In this document: positions 1 through 8,138 of the stretch, in pieces | Numbering within the stretch: the first letter of the stretch is position 1 | Layout: each line of letters begins with the position of its first letter | NCBI RefSeq assembly: GCF_012910805.1 | Contig: NZ_WTVK01000051.1 | Location: 1 to 38,646, forward strand | DNA from: Aromatoleum evansii | GTDB taxonomy: Bacteria; Pseudomonadota; Gammaproteobacteria; Burkholderiales; Rhodocyclaceae | DNA length: 38,646 nt | Reading direction: 5' to 3' | The notes under the pieces: generated by a model | Told to the model about the DNA's origin: nothing | What the model saw: the letters and a program-made list of their open reading frames with translations, nothing else | The model's database searches: none | Program-made: the position numbers and the translations under genes

Positions 1-50
1 AGCCTTCCCCAGGGGGAGGGGAGGATGGGCGCGTCGGCGGGTTCGTCCAT
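1..50 (-). CDS. eutC: Ethanolamine ammonia-lyase small subunit, 5' end only
   Basis: Sixteen codons run from an ATG at 50 to the window edge, reading MDEPADAPILPSPWGR. The start lies 10 bases after the eutB stop on the same strand. A eutC gene normally follows eutB, and EutC proteins have a variable N-terminal extension before their conserved region, so position and start fit. EutC and EutB together form the adenosylcobalamin-dependent enzyme that splits ethanolamine into acetaldehyde and ammonia. The conserved part lies outside the window, so the call rests on gene order and the open frame. The GC-rich palindrome at 4-24 lies inside this coding region. Confidence 0.6.
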   Translation of the reverse strand, partial: MDEPADAPILPSPWGR

Positions 51-60
51 CACGGCATCC

Positions 61-1449
61 TCAGTCGAGCTGCGCCAGCGCATGGCGGAAGGGAGCGGGG
101 AGGTCTTTCGCGAGCGCGAGTGCTTCGCCCGGTGCGAAGATGCCGATGTCGCGCAGCCAGGCTTCGAACTCGGGTGCAGGGCGCAGGCCGAGGAGCTGGC
201 GGACGTACATGGCGTCGTGGAAGGACGTGGTCTGGTAGTTGAGCATGACGTCGTCCGAGCCGGGCACGCCCATCACGTAATTGACACCGGCGGCCGCGAG
301 GAGCGTCAGGAGCGCGTCCATGTCGTCCTGGTCGGCATCGGCATGGTTCGTGTAGCAGACGTCGCAGCCCATCGGCACGCCCAGCAGCTTGCCGCAGAAA
401 TGGTCTTCGAGGCCGGCGCGGGTGATCTGCTTGCCGTCGTACAGGTATTCCGGGCCGATGAAGCCGACGACGGTGTTCACCAGCAGCGGCTCGAACCTGC
501 GTGCGACGGCGTAGGCCCGCGCCTCGCAGGTCTGCTGGTCGACGCCATGATGGGCGTTGGCCGACAGGGCACTGCCCTGGCCGGTTTCGAAGTACATCAC
601 CTTGTCGCCGACGGTGCCGCGCCGCTGCGACAGCGCGGCGTCGCGTCCTTCGGCGAGCAGGGCGAGGTTGACGCCGAAGCCCGCGTTCGCTGACTCGGTG
701 CCCGCGATGGACTGGAATACGAGGTCGACCGGCGCGCCGCGGCGGATCGCCTCGATGGTGGTGGTGATGTGGGTGAGGACGCAGGCCTGGGTGGGGATGC
801 GGTACTTGGCGATGATGGCATCGAGCATGTGGAGCAGCGTCGTCACCGTCTGCACGTTGTCGCTGGCAGGATTCACGCCGATGACGGCGTCGCCGCAGCC
901 GTACATCAGTCCGTCGACGATGCTGGCGGCCACGCCGGCGGGGTCGTCCGTCGGGTGGTTGGGCTGCAGGCGGGTGGCCATGCGGCCGGCGAGGCCGATG
1001 GTGTTGCGGAAGGCGGTCACGACGCGGCATTTCTTCGCGACGAGGATCAGGTCCTGCACGCGCATGACTTTGCTGACGGCGGCTGCCATCTCGGGCGTGA
1101 GTCCCGGTGCAAGTGCTGCGAGTGTGGCCTCGTCGGCCGCTTCGGAGAGCAGCCAGTTGCGGAAGTCCCCGACAGTGAGGTGGCTGACGGGCGCGAAGGC
1201 GGTCTTGTCGTGCCCGTCGATGATGAGGCGGGTGACTTCGTCCGCCTCGTAGGGGATCGGCACTTCGCTGAGGAAGGTTGTCAGCGGCAGTTCGGCGAGC
1301 GCCATCTGCGCGGCGATGCGCTCCTCGTCGCTGCCTGCCGCGATGCCGGCGAGCTGGTCGCCCGAGCGCGCCGGCGTGGCCTTGGCAAGCAGGCTCTTCA
1401 GGTCGGCGAACCGGTGGCTCGTTCCATCCACGGTGTGCGCATAAGGCAT
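61..1449 (-). CDS. eutB: Ethanolamine ammonia-lyase large subunit
   Basis: 462 aa, close to the usual 450-460 of EutB. This is the catalytic heavy chain of the B12-dependent lyase that converts ethanolamine to acetaldehyde and ammonia. Recognisable stretches include ARSGDQLAGIAAGSDEER near the N-terminus, GDAVIGVNPASDNVQT, IEAIRRGAPVDLVFQSIAG, YFETGQGSALSA, VNTVVGFIGPEYLYDGKQI and CDVCYTNHADADQDDMD. I start it at the ATG at 1449 because the protein then aligns with the EutB N-terminus; an in-frame GTG at 1530 would add 27 Pro/Ala-rich residues unlike the family. eutC follows after 10 bases. No microcompartment shell genes are visible, as is common for the simple eutBC arrangement of proteobacteria that use ethanolamine as a nitrogen source. 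An ethanolamine permease or regulator would have to lie outside the window. Confidence 0.96.
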   Translation of the reverse strand: MPYAHTVDGTSHRFADLKSLLAKATPARSGDQLAGIAAGSDEERIAAQMALAELPLTTFLSEVPIPYEADEVTRLIIDGHDKTAFAPVSHLTVGDFRNWLLSEAADEATLAALAPGLTPEMAAAVSKVMRVQDLILVAKKCRVVTAFRNTIGLAGRMATRLQPNHPTDDPAGVAASIVDGLMYGCGDAVIGVNPASDNVQTVTTLLHMLDAIIAKYRIPTQACVLTHITTTIEAIRRGAPVDLVFQSIAGTESANAGFGVNLALLAEGRDAALSQRRGTVGDKVMYFETGQGSALSANAHHGVDQQTCEARAYAVARRFEPLLVNTVVGFIGPEYLYDGKQITRAGLEDHFCGKLLGVPMGCDVCYTNHADADQDDMDALLTLLAAAGVNYVMGVPGSDDVMLNYQTTSFHDAMYVRQLLGLRPAPEFEAWLRDIGIFAPGEALALAKDLPAPFRHALAQLD

Positions 1450-1698
1450 GGTGTCCGGTTCCGGGGGCTGGGGCGGGATAGTCGTCGTGCGCGCCTCCGG
1501 GGCCGGCATCGGTGGCCTTGGCGCGGGCACGGCATGTATGGATTGTAGTCAATGCCCGGTCCCGGTCCGGGCCGCGCACGGGCCAGCGGCTCGGAAAGCG
1601 CTCCCCGATCGAGCCGAGGCGCCCGTACGGTCGAGCGAGGGGCGGTCGCCGAGCGTTGGGCGCATAATTATTATTTGTTCCCGACGAAGGAGACGCGC

Positions 1699-1788
1699 AT
1701 GGAGCACGTGCTGGGCGTGATTTTGCTCTTCGGCATCATCGCCTGGGCCTGTGTCCGGGCGATGCGCGGACCGCGCTCGAAGCCGTAG
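1699..1788 (+). CDS. Small single-span membrane peptide, 29 aa
   Basis: The frame reads MEHVLGVILLFGIIAWACVR, then AMRGPRSKP and a stop. An excellent ribosome-binding site (GAAGGAGA, 1686-1693) sits six bases before the ATG at 1699, which is the main reason to call it. Residues 4-18 are hydrophobic and the C-terminus is basic (R, R, R, K), as expected for one membrane helix with a cytoplasmic tail. Upstream, CATAATTATTATTTG (1667-1681) is an AT-rich patch in GC-rich surroundings and could hold a -10 element. It is followed after four bases by the probable GTG start of the DUF3175 gene, so the two may be co-transcribed. No function can be assigned. Confidence 0.55.
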   Translation: MEHVLGVILLFGIIAWACVRAMRGPRSKP

Positions 1789-1792
1789 CCGT

Positions 1793-2095
1793 GTGATCGT
1801 GCCAGCTGGTGGGCGCTGGTCGCAGCAGGTCACCGAAACCAGCCGCGCGCTGGATCTCGAGCCAGGGGTCTTTGCGCTCGAGGATCCGCGGGAAATCGCG
1901 TTGTCGTTGCAGCGGTCCGCCGAGGCGAGCGTGAGGCGGAAGACCGACCCCTTCCGCTCGGCGATGTCGATGCTGAACTTCTACATCAACCGCGCGGGCA
2001 GGAATCTCTCGCCGGAGCGCCGCGCCTGCCTGGAGGCGGCGAAGCACGAGCTGCGTCGCCTGTACCGCCGGACGAACTCGCACGAGGACGGCTGA
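1793..2095 (+). CDS. DUF3175 family protein
   Basis: About 100 aa. The core WSQQVTETSRALDLEPGVF, then DPREIALSLQRSAEASVRRK, PFRSAMSMLNFYINRAGRNL and a Lys/Arg-rich C-terminal helix match the small conserved family Pfam calls DUF3175, whose function is unknown. The protein is basic, mostly helical, with no signal peptide or membrane span. The start is uncertain: GTG at 1793 begins just after the preceding small gene stops, whereas GTG at 1751 would overlap that gene and add 14 Arg-rich residues outside the conserved region. The stop is nine bases from that of the convergent MFS gene. Confidence 0.8.
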   Translation: MIVPAGGRWSQQVTETSRALDLEPGVFALEDPREIALSLQRSAEASVRRKTDPFRSAMSMLNFYINRAGRNLSPERRACLEAAKHELRRLYRRTNSHEDG

Positions 2096-2104
2096 ACCGG
2101 CGCC

Positions 2105-3730
2105 TCAGCGCGTTTCCGCGCTGCCGGCGCGGGCATCGACGTCCTCGGCGACGTAACGGCGCATCTGCGGGGCTTCGGGCCCGACATGGAAGGCGAGGCG
2201 GCGCTCGCGCAGGCCGAGATCGGCGGCGGTGAAGCGTTCGAGGCGCCGCTGGTGCTCGACCCAGTTCTCGTCGAGGAAATACTCGATGTAGCGCTCGGGG
2301 CGCGTCGTGTCGCGGAACAGGCCCCAGGACTGCGCACCCTGGCGCAGCCGGGCGCGGCGGGTTTCCTGCATCACGGCACTGAATTCGGCCGCCCGCGCAG
2401 GGTCGATCAGGTACTCGACGGTCACCATCACGGGCCCCTCACCGGGCTGGATCTCGATTGCCGGCGGGGGGACGCGCGTGACCGGCTTGGCGGGCGTGAG
2501 GTCCTCGTCGTGGGCGCCGATCGTGACGTGGCGGCGTGTCAGCAGCAGAACGGCCGGGCCGACGACCGAGGCGACGAGGATGCTGACCGTGACCGACGTC
2601 AGGTTCGCGACGTAGCCCCACAGGGCGGCACCGGCCGCGCTGCCGCCCATCAGCGCCATCTGGTAGATCGACATGCCGCGTGCGCGCACCCAGTTCGGCA
2701 GCCCCATCTGCGCCGCCACGGTGAGCGAATTCGCCGTGGCTATCCACGCCATGCCGGCGACGAACATCGCCGGGACCGCGACCCACAGGGTCGGCACGAG
2801 CACGACGATGACCGCGCAGGCGGCATGCGCGAGCGTGCCCCAGCGCACGAAGGCTTCGCGCTCCAGCCGCTGCCGCAGGCGCGCGAGATTCAGCGCCGCG
2901 AAGATCGCGCCGCAGCCCATTGCCGCGAGCAGCGTGGTGTAGGTGCCGGCGCCGCCGCCATGAACGTCGCGGGCGACGAGCGGCAGCAGCGCGGTGAGCG
3001 ACGTGGATTGCAGGAAGAACAGGAAGATGCGGGCAAGCACCGCGCGCATCGGTGGCGACTGCACGACGTGCTGCAGGCCGAGGCGCATCGCGGCGAGGAA
3101 ACGCTCGCCGGGCAGCGAGCTGGTTTTCGGTTCGGGGCGCCAACGCAGGATCAGCACGAACGCGAAGATCGCGAGGACCGCGTTGAGCAGGAAGACCCAC
3201 GGGCTGCCGGCGCTGGCGAGCAGGGCGCCGGCGACGATCGGCCCGATCACGCGCGACATGTTCATCGCCACGCCGTTGAGCGCGAGCGCGGCGGGCAGGT
3301 CGTGGCGCGGCACCACATCCGGGATGATTGCGGCGAACACCGGCCAGCGCAGGGCGAGGCCGATGCCGTTGGCGAAGGTGAGCGCGAGCAGCAGTTCGGC
3401 GGTCAGCAGGCCGGAGAAGGCGAGCCCGCTCAGCAGCACGGCGACCGTTGCGACCCAGAGCTGCGTCGCGGCGAAGTATTTGCGCCGGTCGACGATGTCC
3501 GCGAGCGCGCCGCTCGGCAGGCCGAGCACGAACACAGGAAGGGTCGAGGCTGTCTGCACCATGGCGACCATGAAGGCGCTGCTGGTCAGCGAGGTCATGA
3601 GCCAGGCCGAGGCGACGTCGTTCATCCACATCGTGATGTTCGCGGCGAGCCAGGCGAGCCACAGCATGCGGAACATGGGTTGGCGCAGCGGCGCGAGGGC
3701 GGATGGACTGACGTCGGCTTCGTTGGGCAA
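2105..3730 (-). CDS. MFS exporter, EntS-like (MFS_3), with C-terminal ferredoxin-like domain
   Basis: About 541 aa. Residues 1-410 contain roughly twelve hydrophobic helices of a major facilitator transporter, with the signature-like loop SGALADIVDRRKYF between helices 2 and 3. The last ~100 residues (from VMVTVEYLIDPARAAEFSAV, through QSWGLFRDTTRPERYIEYF, to ENWVEHQRRLERFTAAD) form the soluble tail typical of MFS_3, the family that contains the enterobactin exporter EntS; it resembles antibiotic-monooxygenase-like ferredoxin folds. The likely start is the TTG at 3730, because GGAGA lies six to seven bases upstream and the protein then begins right before the first helix. Longer readings (to 3967) overlap the divergent binding-protein gene and are low-complexity. 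It probably exports a small hydrophobic compound or siderophore; the substrate cannot be read from the sequence. Confidence 0.88.
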   Translation of the reverse strand: MPNEADVSPSALAPLRQPMFRMLWLAWLAANITMWMNDVASAWLMTSLTSSAFMVAMVQTASTLPVFVLGLPSGALADIVDRRKYFAATQLWVATVAVLLSGLAFSGLLTAELLLALTFANGIGLALRWPVFAAIIPDVVPRHDLPAALALNGVAMNMSRVIGPIVAGALLASAGSPWVFLLNAVLAIFAFVLILRWRPEPKTSSLPGERFLAAMRLGLQHVVQSPPMRAVLARIFLFFLQSTSLTALLPLVARDVHGGGAGTYTTLLAAMGCGAIFAALNLARLRQRLEREAFVRWGTLAHAACAVIVVLVPTLWVAVPAMFVAGMAWIATANSLTVAAQMGLPNWVRARGMSIYQMALMGGSAAGAALWGYVANLTSVTVSILVASVVGPAVLLLTRRHVTIGAHDEDLTPAKPVTRVPPPAIEIQPGEGPVMVTVEYLIDPARAAEFSAVMQETRRARLRQGAQSWGLFRDTTRPERYIEYFLDENWVEHQRRLERFTAADLGLRERRLAFHVGPEAPQMRRYVAEDVDARAGSAETR

Positions 3731-3918
3731 GGCGATCTCTCCGGTGGCGTGTGGCCGCGGCGCCCGGGTGTGGGTCTTGTCGTGTTGTCCCGGCCGCGAT
3801 GAGTATAGCGAGCCCCGCGGTCGCGCCGATCGCATATGCGGGTGGGTCCGCGTCAAGCGCACATGATAATCTCGCAGGTTTGCGGCCATCGCCCGAGAAA
3901 TCCCGATAAGGAGTATCC

Positions 3919-5082
3919 ATGTTGAAGCTGAAGAACGTCGCAGTCTCTCTCGCGCTGTGCGGCGCATTCGCCGCTCATGCCGAACCGGTCAAGGTCGGCG
4001 TCGCGCTCGATATTTCGGGCCCCTTCGCGACGATCGGAGCGGAGACGCGCGACGGTCTGAACCTCGCGGTGGAGCGCCTGGGGAGCAAGCTGGGTGGGCA
4101 AGCGGCGGAATTCATCCTGCAGGACTTCGCGGGCAATCCGGAGCAGGCGACCCAGCTCGTCAACCGCTTCCTGCAGCGCGACAAGATCGACTTCTTCACC
4201 GGCCCGGTGGCCTCGAACTCGGCGCTGGCGGTGGGGCCGGCCCTGTTTGCGGCGAAGGTGCCCTTCCTGTCGAGCAATCCGGGGCCCAGCCTGTTCGCCG
4301 GCAAGCAGTGCAGCCCGTACTTCTTCGGCGTGTCGTACCAGAACGACACCTATGACGAGGCTGCCGGCAAGGTCGCCAACGAGAAGGGCTTCAAGAACAT
4401 GGTCCTGATCGCGCCGAACTATCCGGCGGGCAAGGACCATATCGGCGGCTTCAAGCGTCTGTACAAGGGCACGGTGAAGGAGGAGATCTACACCAAGGTC
4501 GGCCAGATCGACTACGCGGCCGAGATCGCCCAGATCCGCGCGGCGAAGCCCGACGCGGTGTTCGTGTTCCTGCCCGCCGCGATGGGGATCAACTTCCTGA
4601 AGCAGTACGTGGGCAGCGGGCTGAAGGACATTCCGCTGATCTCGCCGGGATTCACCGCCGACCAGGACGTCATCGACGCGGTCGGCGAACCGACGCTGGG
4701 CATGCTCAACACCGCGCACTGGGCGCACGACCTCAAGGTGCCGGCCAACGTCGAGTTCGTCGAGGCCTTCCGCAAGAAGTACAACGGCCGCTACCCGACC
4801 GTGTACGCGGCCCAGGCCTACGACGTGGTGATGGCGATGGACGCCGCGGTGCGCGAGGTCGGCGGCAAGGTGGACAATCGCGAGGCGGTCGTCGCGGCGC
4901 TGAAGAAGGCGAACTTCAAGTCGGTGCGGGGTGAGTTCAAGTACGGCGCGAACAACTTCCCGGTGCAGAACTACTACCTGCGCGTGGTCGACAAGGATGC
5001 GAGCGGCAAGCTGACCAACAAGCTCGTCGGCACGGTGATGGAGAAGCATCAGGACGCGTACGTGGGGGATTGCAGGCAGTAA
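3919..5082 (+). CDS. ABC transporter substrate-binding protein, branched-chain amino-acid type
   Basis: 387 aa, type I periplasmic binding protein (Peripla_BP_6, LivJ/UrtA-like). A signal peptide is clear: MLKLK, a hydrophobic stretch VAVSLALCGAFAAHA, cleavage after AHA. The mature start EPVKVGVALDISGPFATIGA is typical of the family, as are GPVASNSALAVGPALF, PNYPAGKDH and AQAYDVVMAMDAA. It captures a ligand in the periplasm for the permease and ATPase genes that follow (5415-8855). AAGGAG lies seven bases before the ATG. GATAAT at 3865-3870 could be a -10 box, but no good -35 is visible. A 332-base repeat-bearing gap separates it from the permease genes, so expression may be partly uncoupled. 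The ligand may be an amino acid, amide or aromatic acid; the sequence does not decide. Confidence 0.93.
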   Translation: MLKLKNVAVSLALCGAFAAHAEPVKVGVALDISGPFATIGAETRDGLNLAVERLGSKLGGQAAEFILQDFAGNPEQATQLVNRFLQRDKIDFFTGPVASNSALAVGPALFAAKVPFLSSNPGPSLFAGKQCSPYFFGVSYQNDTYDEAAGKVANEKGFKNMVLIAPNYPAGKDHIGGFKRLYKGTVKEEIYTKVGQIDYAAEIAQIRAAKPDAVFVFLPAAMGINFLKQYVGSGLKDIPLISPGFTADQDVIDAVGEPTLGMLNTAHWAHDLKVPANVEFVEAFRKKYNGRYPTVYAAQAYDVVMAMDAAVREVGGKVDNREAVVAALKKANFKSVRGEFKYGANNFPVQNYYLRVVDKDASGKLTNKLVGTVMEKHQDAYVGDCRQ

Positions 5083-5414
5083 GGGGCTGGTCCCGTCGCC
5101 CGGTCTCGCCCGGGTTGCAACGAAGATGTGATCGGTGCGGGCGGGTGTCCCTCCCCCTTCAAGGGGGAGGACAGGTGGGGGATGGGTGGACTCCGCAGCG
5201 TCTGCAAGAAACCCATCCCCATCCTGACCTTCCCCTTGAAGCGGAAGGAACCTGCTAATCGGCTTCTCCGATGCACACGCGGGAACTCCTCCAGGCCTGA
5301 ATCCGCACGCGCACAATAGGCTCCTTCAGAAGCGCACCATTACACCAAGATCTTTGCACCGTCCCCTTGAAGGGGGAGGAACACAGGCATCGGTCGAATA
5401 TCCCCGCAGTCCCC
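5083..5414. repeat. Gene-free gap with GC-rich inverted repeats
   Basis: No gene is seen here. It holds an imperfect long inverted repeat: left arm 5148-5187 (CTCCCCCTTCAAGGGGGAGG followed by ACAGGTGGGGGATGGGT), right arm 5211-5249 (ACCCATCCCCATCCTGACCT followed by TCCCCTTGAAGCGGAAGG). Each arm also contains its own small palindrome around CTTCAAG/CTTGAAG. A further single copy of the CCCCTTGAAGGGGGAGGA core lies at 5362-5382, shortly before the permease start. The long hairpin could attenuate transcription between the binding-protein gene and the permease genes. This resembles a dispersed repeat type often seen between genes in GC-rich proteobacteria. Confidence 0.75.
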
Positions 5415-6335
5415 ATGGATCCAATCTTCATCTTCGAGCAGCTCCTCAACGGCGTCGGCTACGGCCTGATGCTGTTCCTGCTCGCTGCCGGCCTCACGCT
5501 CGTGTTCGGCATCATGGACACGATGAACCTCGCGCACGGCTCGCTGTACATGGCCGGTGCCTACATCGCGGCGCGCGTGCATGAGGCGGGTGGCAGCTTC
5601 GTCGGCGCGGTGCTGGTCGCGGTCGCGGCGACGGTGCTGGTCGCCTTCCTGCTCGAACTGCTGATCGTCCGCAAGCTCTATGCGCGCGACCACCTTGCGC
5701 AGGTGATCGCGACCTTCGGCGTGATCCTGATCGCCGACGACGCGGTGAAGGCCGTCTGGGGACCATCGCCGCTGATGGCGACAACCCCGGCCGCGCTCGC
5801 CGGACCGGTGCAGCTGCTGCCCGAGCTGCCGTATCCGGCCTACCGGCTGGTGCTGCTGGCGGTGGGCTTGCTGGTCGCGGTGGGGCTGTACGTGCTCGTC
5901 AATCACACCCGTGTGGGCATGCTGGTGCGCGCGGGCGCATCGAATCGCCCGATGGCGGAATTCATGGGTGTGCGCGTCGGGCGCGTGTTCTCCTTCGTGT
6001 TCGCGCTCGGTGCGGCGCTTGCGGCGCTTGCAGGTGCCTTGATGGGGCCGATCTCGGCAGTGCAGATCGGCATGGGCGAGGCGATCCTGATCCCGGCGCT
6101 GGTGGTGATCGTCATCGGCGGCATCGGCTCGGTGCGTGGGGCTTTCGTCGCGGCGCTGCTGGTGGGGCTGGTCGATACCGCGGGGCGCGCCTTCCTGCCG
6201 CCGCTGCTGCGCTCGGTGCTGCCGCCTGCGCTCGCCGCCGACCTCGGCCCGGCCTTCGCGGGGATTGCGATGTACGTGCTGATGGCGGCGGTGCTGATAC
6301 TGAAGCCGGCCGGGCTATTTCCGGCGCGGGCGTGA
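5415..6335 (+). CDS. Branched-chain amino-acid-type ABC transporter permease (LivH family)
   Basis: 306 aa, about eight hydrophobic helices, of the LivH family. Diagnostic stretches are LLNGVGYGLMLFLLAAGLTL, VFGIMDTMNLAHGSLYMAGA, a central loop VNHTRVGMLVRAGASNRPMA (the EAA-like coupling region) and VVIVIGGIGSVRGAFVAALL. It forms the inner-membrane channel with the LivM-type protein that begins nine bases after its stop. I use the ATG at 5415 since MDPIFIFEQLLNG is where the family starts; an in-frame ATG at 5367 would add 16 residues encoded by repeat sequence. It is part of the five-gene transporter 3919-8855. Confidence 0.94.
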   Translation: MDPIFIFEQLLNGVGYGLMLFLLAAGLTLVFGIMDTMNLAHGSLYMAGAYIAARVHEAGGSFVGAVLVAVAATVLVAFLLELLIVRKLYARDHLAQVIATFGVILIADDAVKAVWGPSPLMATTPAALAGPVQLLPELPYPAYRLVLLAVGLLVAVGLYVLVNHTRVGMLVRAGASNRPMAEFMGVRVGRVFSFVFALGAALAALAGALMGPISAVQIGMGEAILIPALVVIVIGGIGSVRGAFVAALLVGLVDTAGRAFLPPLLRSVLPPALAADLGPAFAGIAMYVLMAAVLILKPAGLFPARA

Positions 6336-6344
6336 GGGGGCGCG

Positions 6345-7313
6345 ATGAGTGATGGCGTGATGTCTCGCACGCTGCCGGCGTCGGCGGCGGCACGCTGGCT
6401 GCCGTGGGCGCTGCTCGGGTTGCTGGCCCTCCTGCCGGTCGTCGGCGCGGAAATGGGCCTCGATTACTACGTCGGTTTCGTGCGCCGCATGCTGATCGTG
6501 ATGATCGCGGCGACCGGCCTCAACTTCATCCTCGGCTACGGCGGCATGGCGGCGCTGGGGCATGCGGGTTTCATCGGCGTCGGCGCCTATACGGTCGTCG
6601 CGCTGGTCGATGCGGGCGCGAGTTCGGCGTGGGCGGCGTGGGGCGCCGCGGTGCTGGTGTCGGGGGCGTTCGCGGCGCTGATCGGGGCGGTGACCCTGCG
6701 CACGCGCGGGGTGTATTTCCTGATGATCACGCTCGCCTTCGCGCAGATGCTGTACTACCTCGCGGTGTCGCTGTCGGCATACGGCGGCGACGATGGCTAC
6801 GGGCTGTATTCGCCGCTGGAGCTGGGCTTCGGCCGCACGACGGGCGACGCGGCGGTGTTCTTCTGGGTCGTGCTCGCGCTGGCCGCGCTGGTGTTCGCGT
6901 TCGCGAGCCGCGCCGCGGTGTCGCGCTTCGGCCACGCGCTGATGGGCATCCGCGACAACGAGACGCGCATGGAGGCGATGGGCTATCCGGTCTATCGCCT
7001 CAAGCTCGTCGCCTTCACCGGCGCGGGCGCGCTCGCGGGGCTCGCCGGGGCGCTGCTCGCGAGCCACAACAACTTCGTCAGCCCCGCGACGATGCACTGG
7101 ACCGAGTCCGCGACGCTGCTCGTGATGGTGGTGCTCGGCGGCCTGGGGCGGCGCTGGGGTGCGGTGCTGGGCGTCGCGGTGTGGCTGGCGCTGTCGGAGG
7201 TGCTGAAGCTGTACACGGAATACTGGCACTGGCCGCTGGGCCTGATGCTGATCGCGGTGGTGTTCGTCGCGCCGCGCGGGCTCGCGGGGCTGTTCGAGCG
7301 GAGGAAGGCATGA
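6345..7313 (+). CDS. Branched-chain amino-acid-type ABC transporter permease (LivM family)
   Basis: 322 aa, about nine hydrophobic helices. Family landmarks are GLNFILGYGGMAALGHAGFI, TLRTRGVYFLMITLAFAQML, the coupling helix FGHALMGIRDNETRMEAMGY and VVLGGLGRRWGAVLGVAVWL. It pairs with the LivH-type permease. The ATG at 6345 has GAGGGGGC just upstream. The stop codon overlaps the ATG of the ATPase gene by four bases (ATGA, 7310-7313), indicating translational coupling. GC at third positions is extreme, as in the rest of the operon. Confidence 0.94.
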   Translation: MSDGVMSRTLPASAAARWLPWALLGLLALLPVVGAEMGLDYYVGFVRRMLIVMIAATGLNFILGYGGMAALGHAGFIGVGAYTVVALVDAGASSAWAAWGAAVLVSGAFAALIGAVTLRTRGVYFLMITLAFAQMLYYLAVSLSAYGGDDGYGLYSPLELGFGRTTGDAAVFFWVVLALAALVFAFASRAAVSRFGHALMGIRDNETRMEAMGYPVYRLKLVAFTGAGALAGLAGALLASHNNFVSPATMHWTESATLLVMVVLGGLGRRWGAVLGVAVWLALSEVLKLYTEYWHWPLGLMLIAVVFVAPRGLAGLFERRKA

Positions 7314-8059
7314 CCCTCTTCGTTGCGCAGGACCTCGTGAAACGCTTCGGCGGGCTGCTCGCGACCGACCACGTGAGCCTCGCCGTCGAGCACGGCGAAG
7401 TGCATGCGCTGATCGGGCCGAATGGGGCGGGGAAGTCGACGCTGGTGAATCTCATCTCCGGACTGCTGCCGGCCGACGGCGGGCGCATCGTGCTCGACGG
7501 CATCGATCTGACCGCGATGAGCGCTCACGAGCGCGTGCGGCATGGCCTGTCGCGCTGCTTCCAGATCACCAGCGTATTCCGCGGCGATTCCGTGCTCGAT
7601 AACCTCCTGCTGGCCGTGCAGGCGCACGCAGGGTCGAGCTTCCGCTGCTTCGGGCGGCGCTCGGGGGAAGCGGCGCTAGGCGAACGGGCGCTGGAACTTG
7701 CGCACAAGGTCGGGCTGGAAGGCATGCTCGATCGAGAGGCCGGCACCTTGCCGCACGGCGTGCAGCGCAAGCTCGACGTTGCGCTGGCGCTCGCGGCGCG
7801 GCCGAAGCTGCTGCTGCTCGACGAACCGATGGCGGGCATGGGGCCGGAGGATTCGCAGCAGATGGTCGAACTGATCGCGCGCCTGCGGTCGGATGCGGCG
7901 ATCCTGCTGATCGAGCATGACATGGACGCGGTGTTCCAGCTCGCCGACCGCATCTCGGTGCTGGACTACGGCAAGGTGCTCGCGTCCGGTGACACGACCT
8001 ACATCCGCGAGCATCCGGAGGTGCAGGCGGTGTATCTGGGCACGGAGGAGGCGCGATGA
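7310..8059 (+). CDS. ABC transporter ATP-binding protein (LivG family), atypical signature motif
   Basis: 249 aa. Walker A is GPNGAGKST, Walker B is LLLLDEPMAGMGPED, and the H-loop is LLIEHDMDAVF, so nucleotide binding should be intact. The family hallmark RCFQITSVFRGDSVLDNLLL is present. The ABC signature differs from the usual LSYGQQR/LSGGEQ form: here it is LPHGVQRKLDVALAL, with His before the key Gly and Val after it. The essential Gly is kept, so activity is likely. The C-terminus YIREHPEVQAVYLGTEEAR is normal for LivG. It overlaps livM by four bases; a 79-base hairpin-rich gap separates it from the second ATPase. Confidence 0.93.
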   Translation: MTLFVAQDLVKRFGGLLATDHVSLAVEHGEVHALIGPNGAGKSTLVNLISGLLPADGGRIVLDGIDLTAMSAHERVRHGLSRCFQITSVFRGDSVLDNLLLAVQAHAGSSFRCFGRRSGEAALGERALELAHKVGLEGMLDREAGTLPHGVQRKLDVALALAARPKLLLLDEPMAGMGPEDSQQMVELIARLRSDAAILLIEHDMDAVFQLADRISVLDYGKVLASGDTTYIREHPEVQAVYLGTEEAR

Positions 8060-8132
8060 GCGTGCCCGCCCGGCCGCCCGAAGGGCACGCTCTTCCTCCC
8101 GCGGGGAGGATGTCGCGTAGCGACAGGAGGGT
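8058..8132 (+). repeat. Three tandem hairpins in the livG-livF gap, carrying the livF ribosome-binding site
   Basis: Three consecutive perfect stems fill the gap: GAGCGTGCCC/GGGCACGCTC (8058-8067 with 8083-8092), CCTCCC/GGGAGG (8095-8100 with 8104-8109) and TGTCGC/GCGACA (8111-8116 with 8120-8125). Directly after the last stem lies AGGAGG (8125-8130), the only ribosome-binding site for the GTG of the next gene at 8139. CCTCC at 8095-8099 can alternatively pair with GGAGG at 8126-8130, which would hide that site. The middle and last stems resemble a GC-rich dispersed repeat unit. Confidence 0.7.
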
Positions 8133-8138
8133 AGTCCA

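Noticed and set aside
4-24. Palindrome-like TTCCCCAGGGGGAGGGGAGG as a terminator or repeat
   Set aside because: It lies inside the probable eutC coding start and encodes residues of its variable N-terminus; no evidence for a terminator.
3853-5316. 487-codon minus-strand frame over the transporter binding-protein gene
   Set aside because: Antisense of a well-supported periplasmic binding protein; no start signal or domain.
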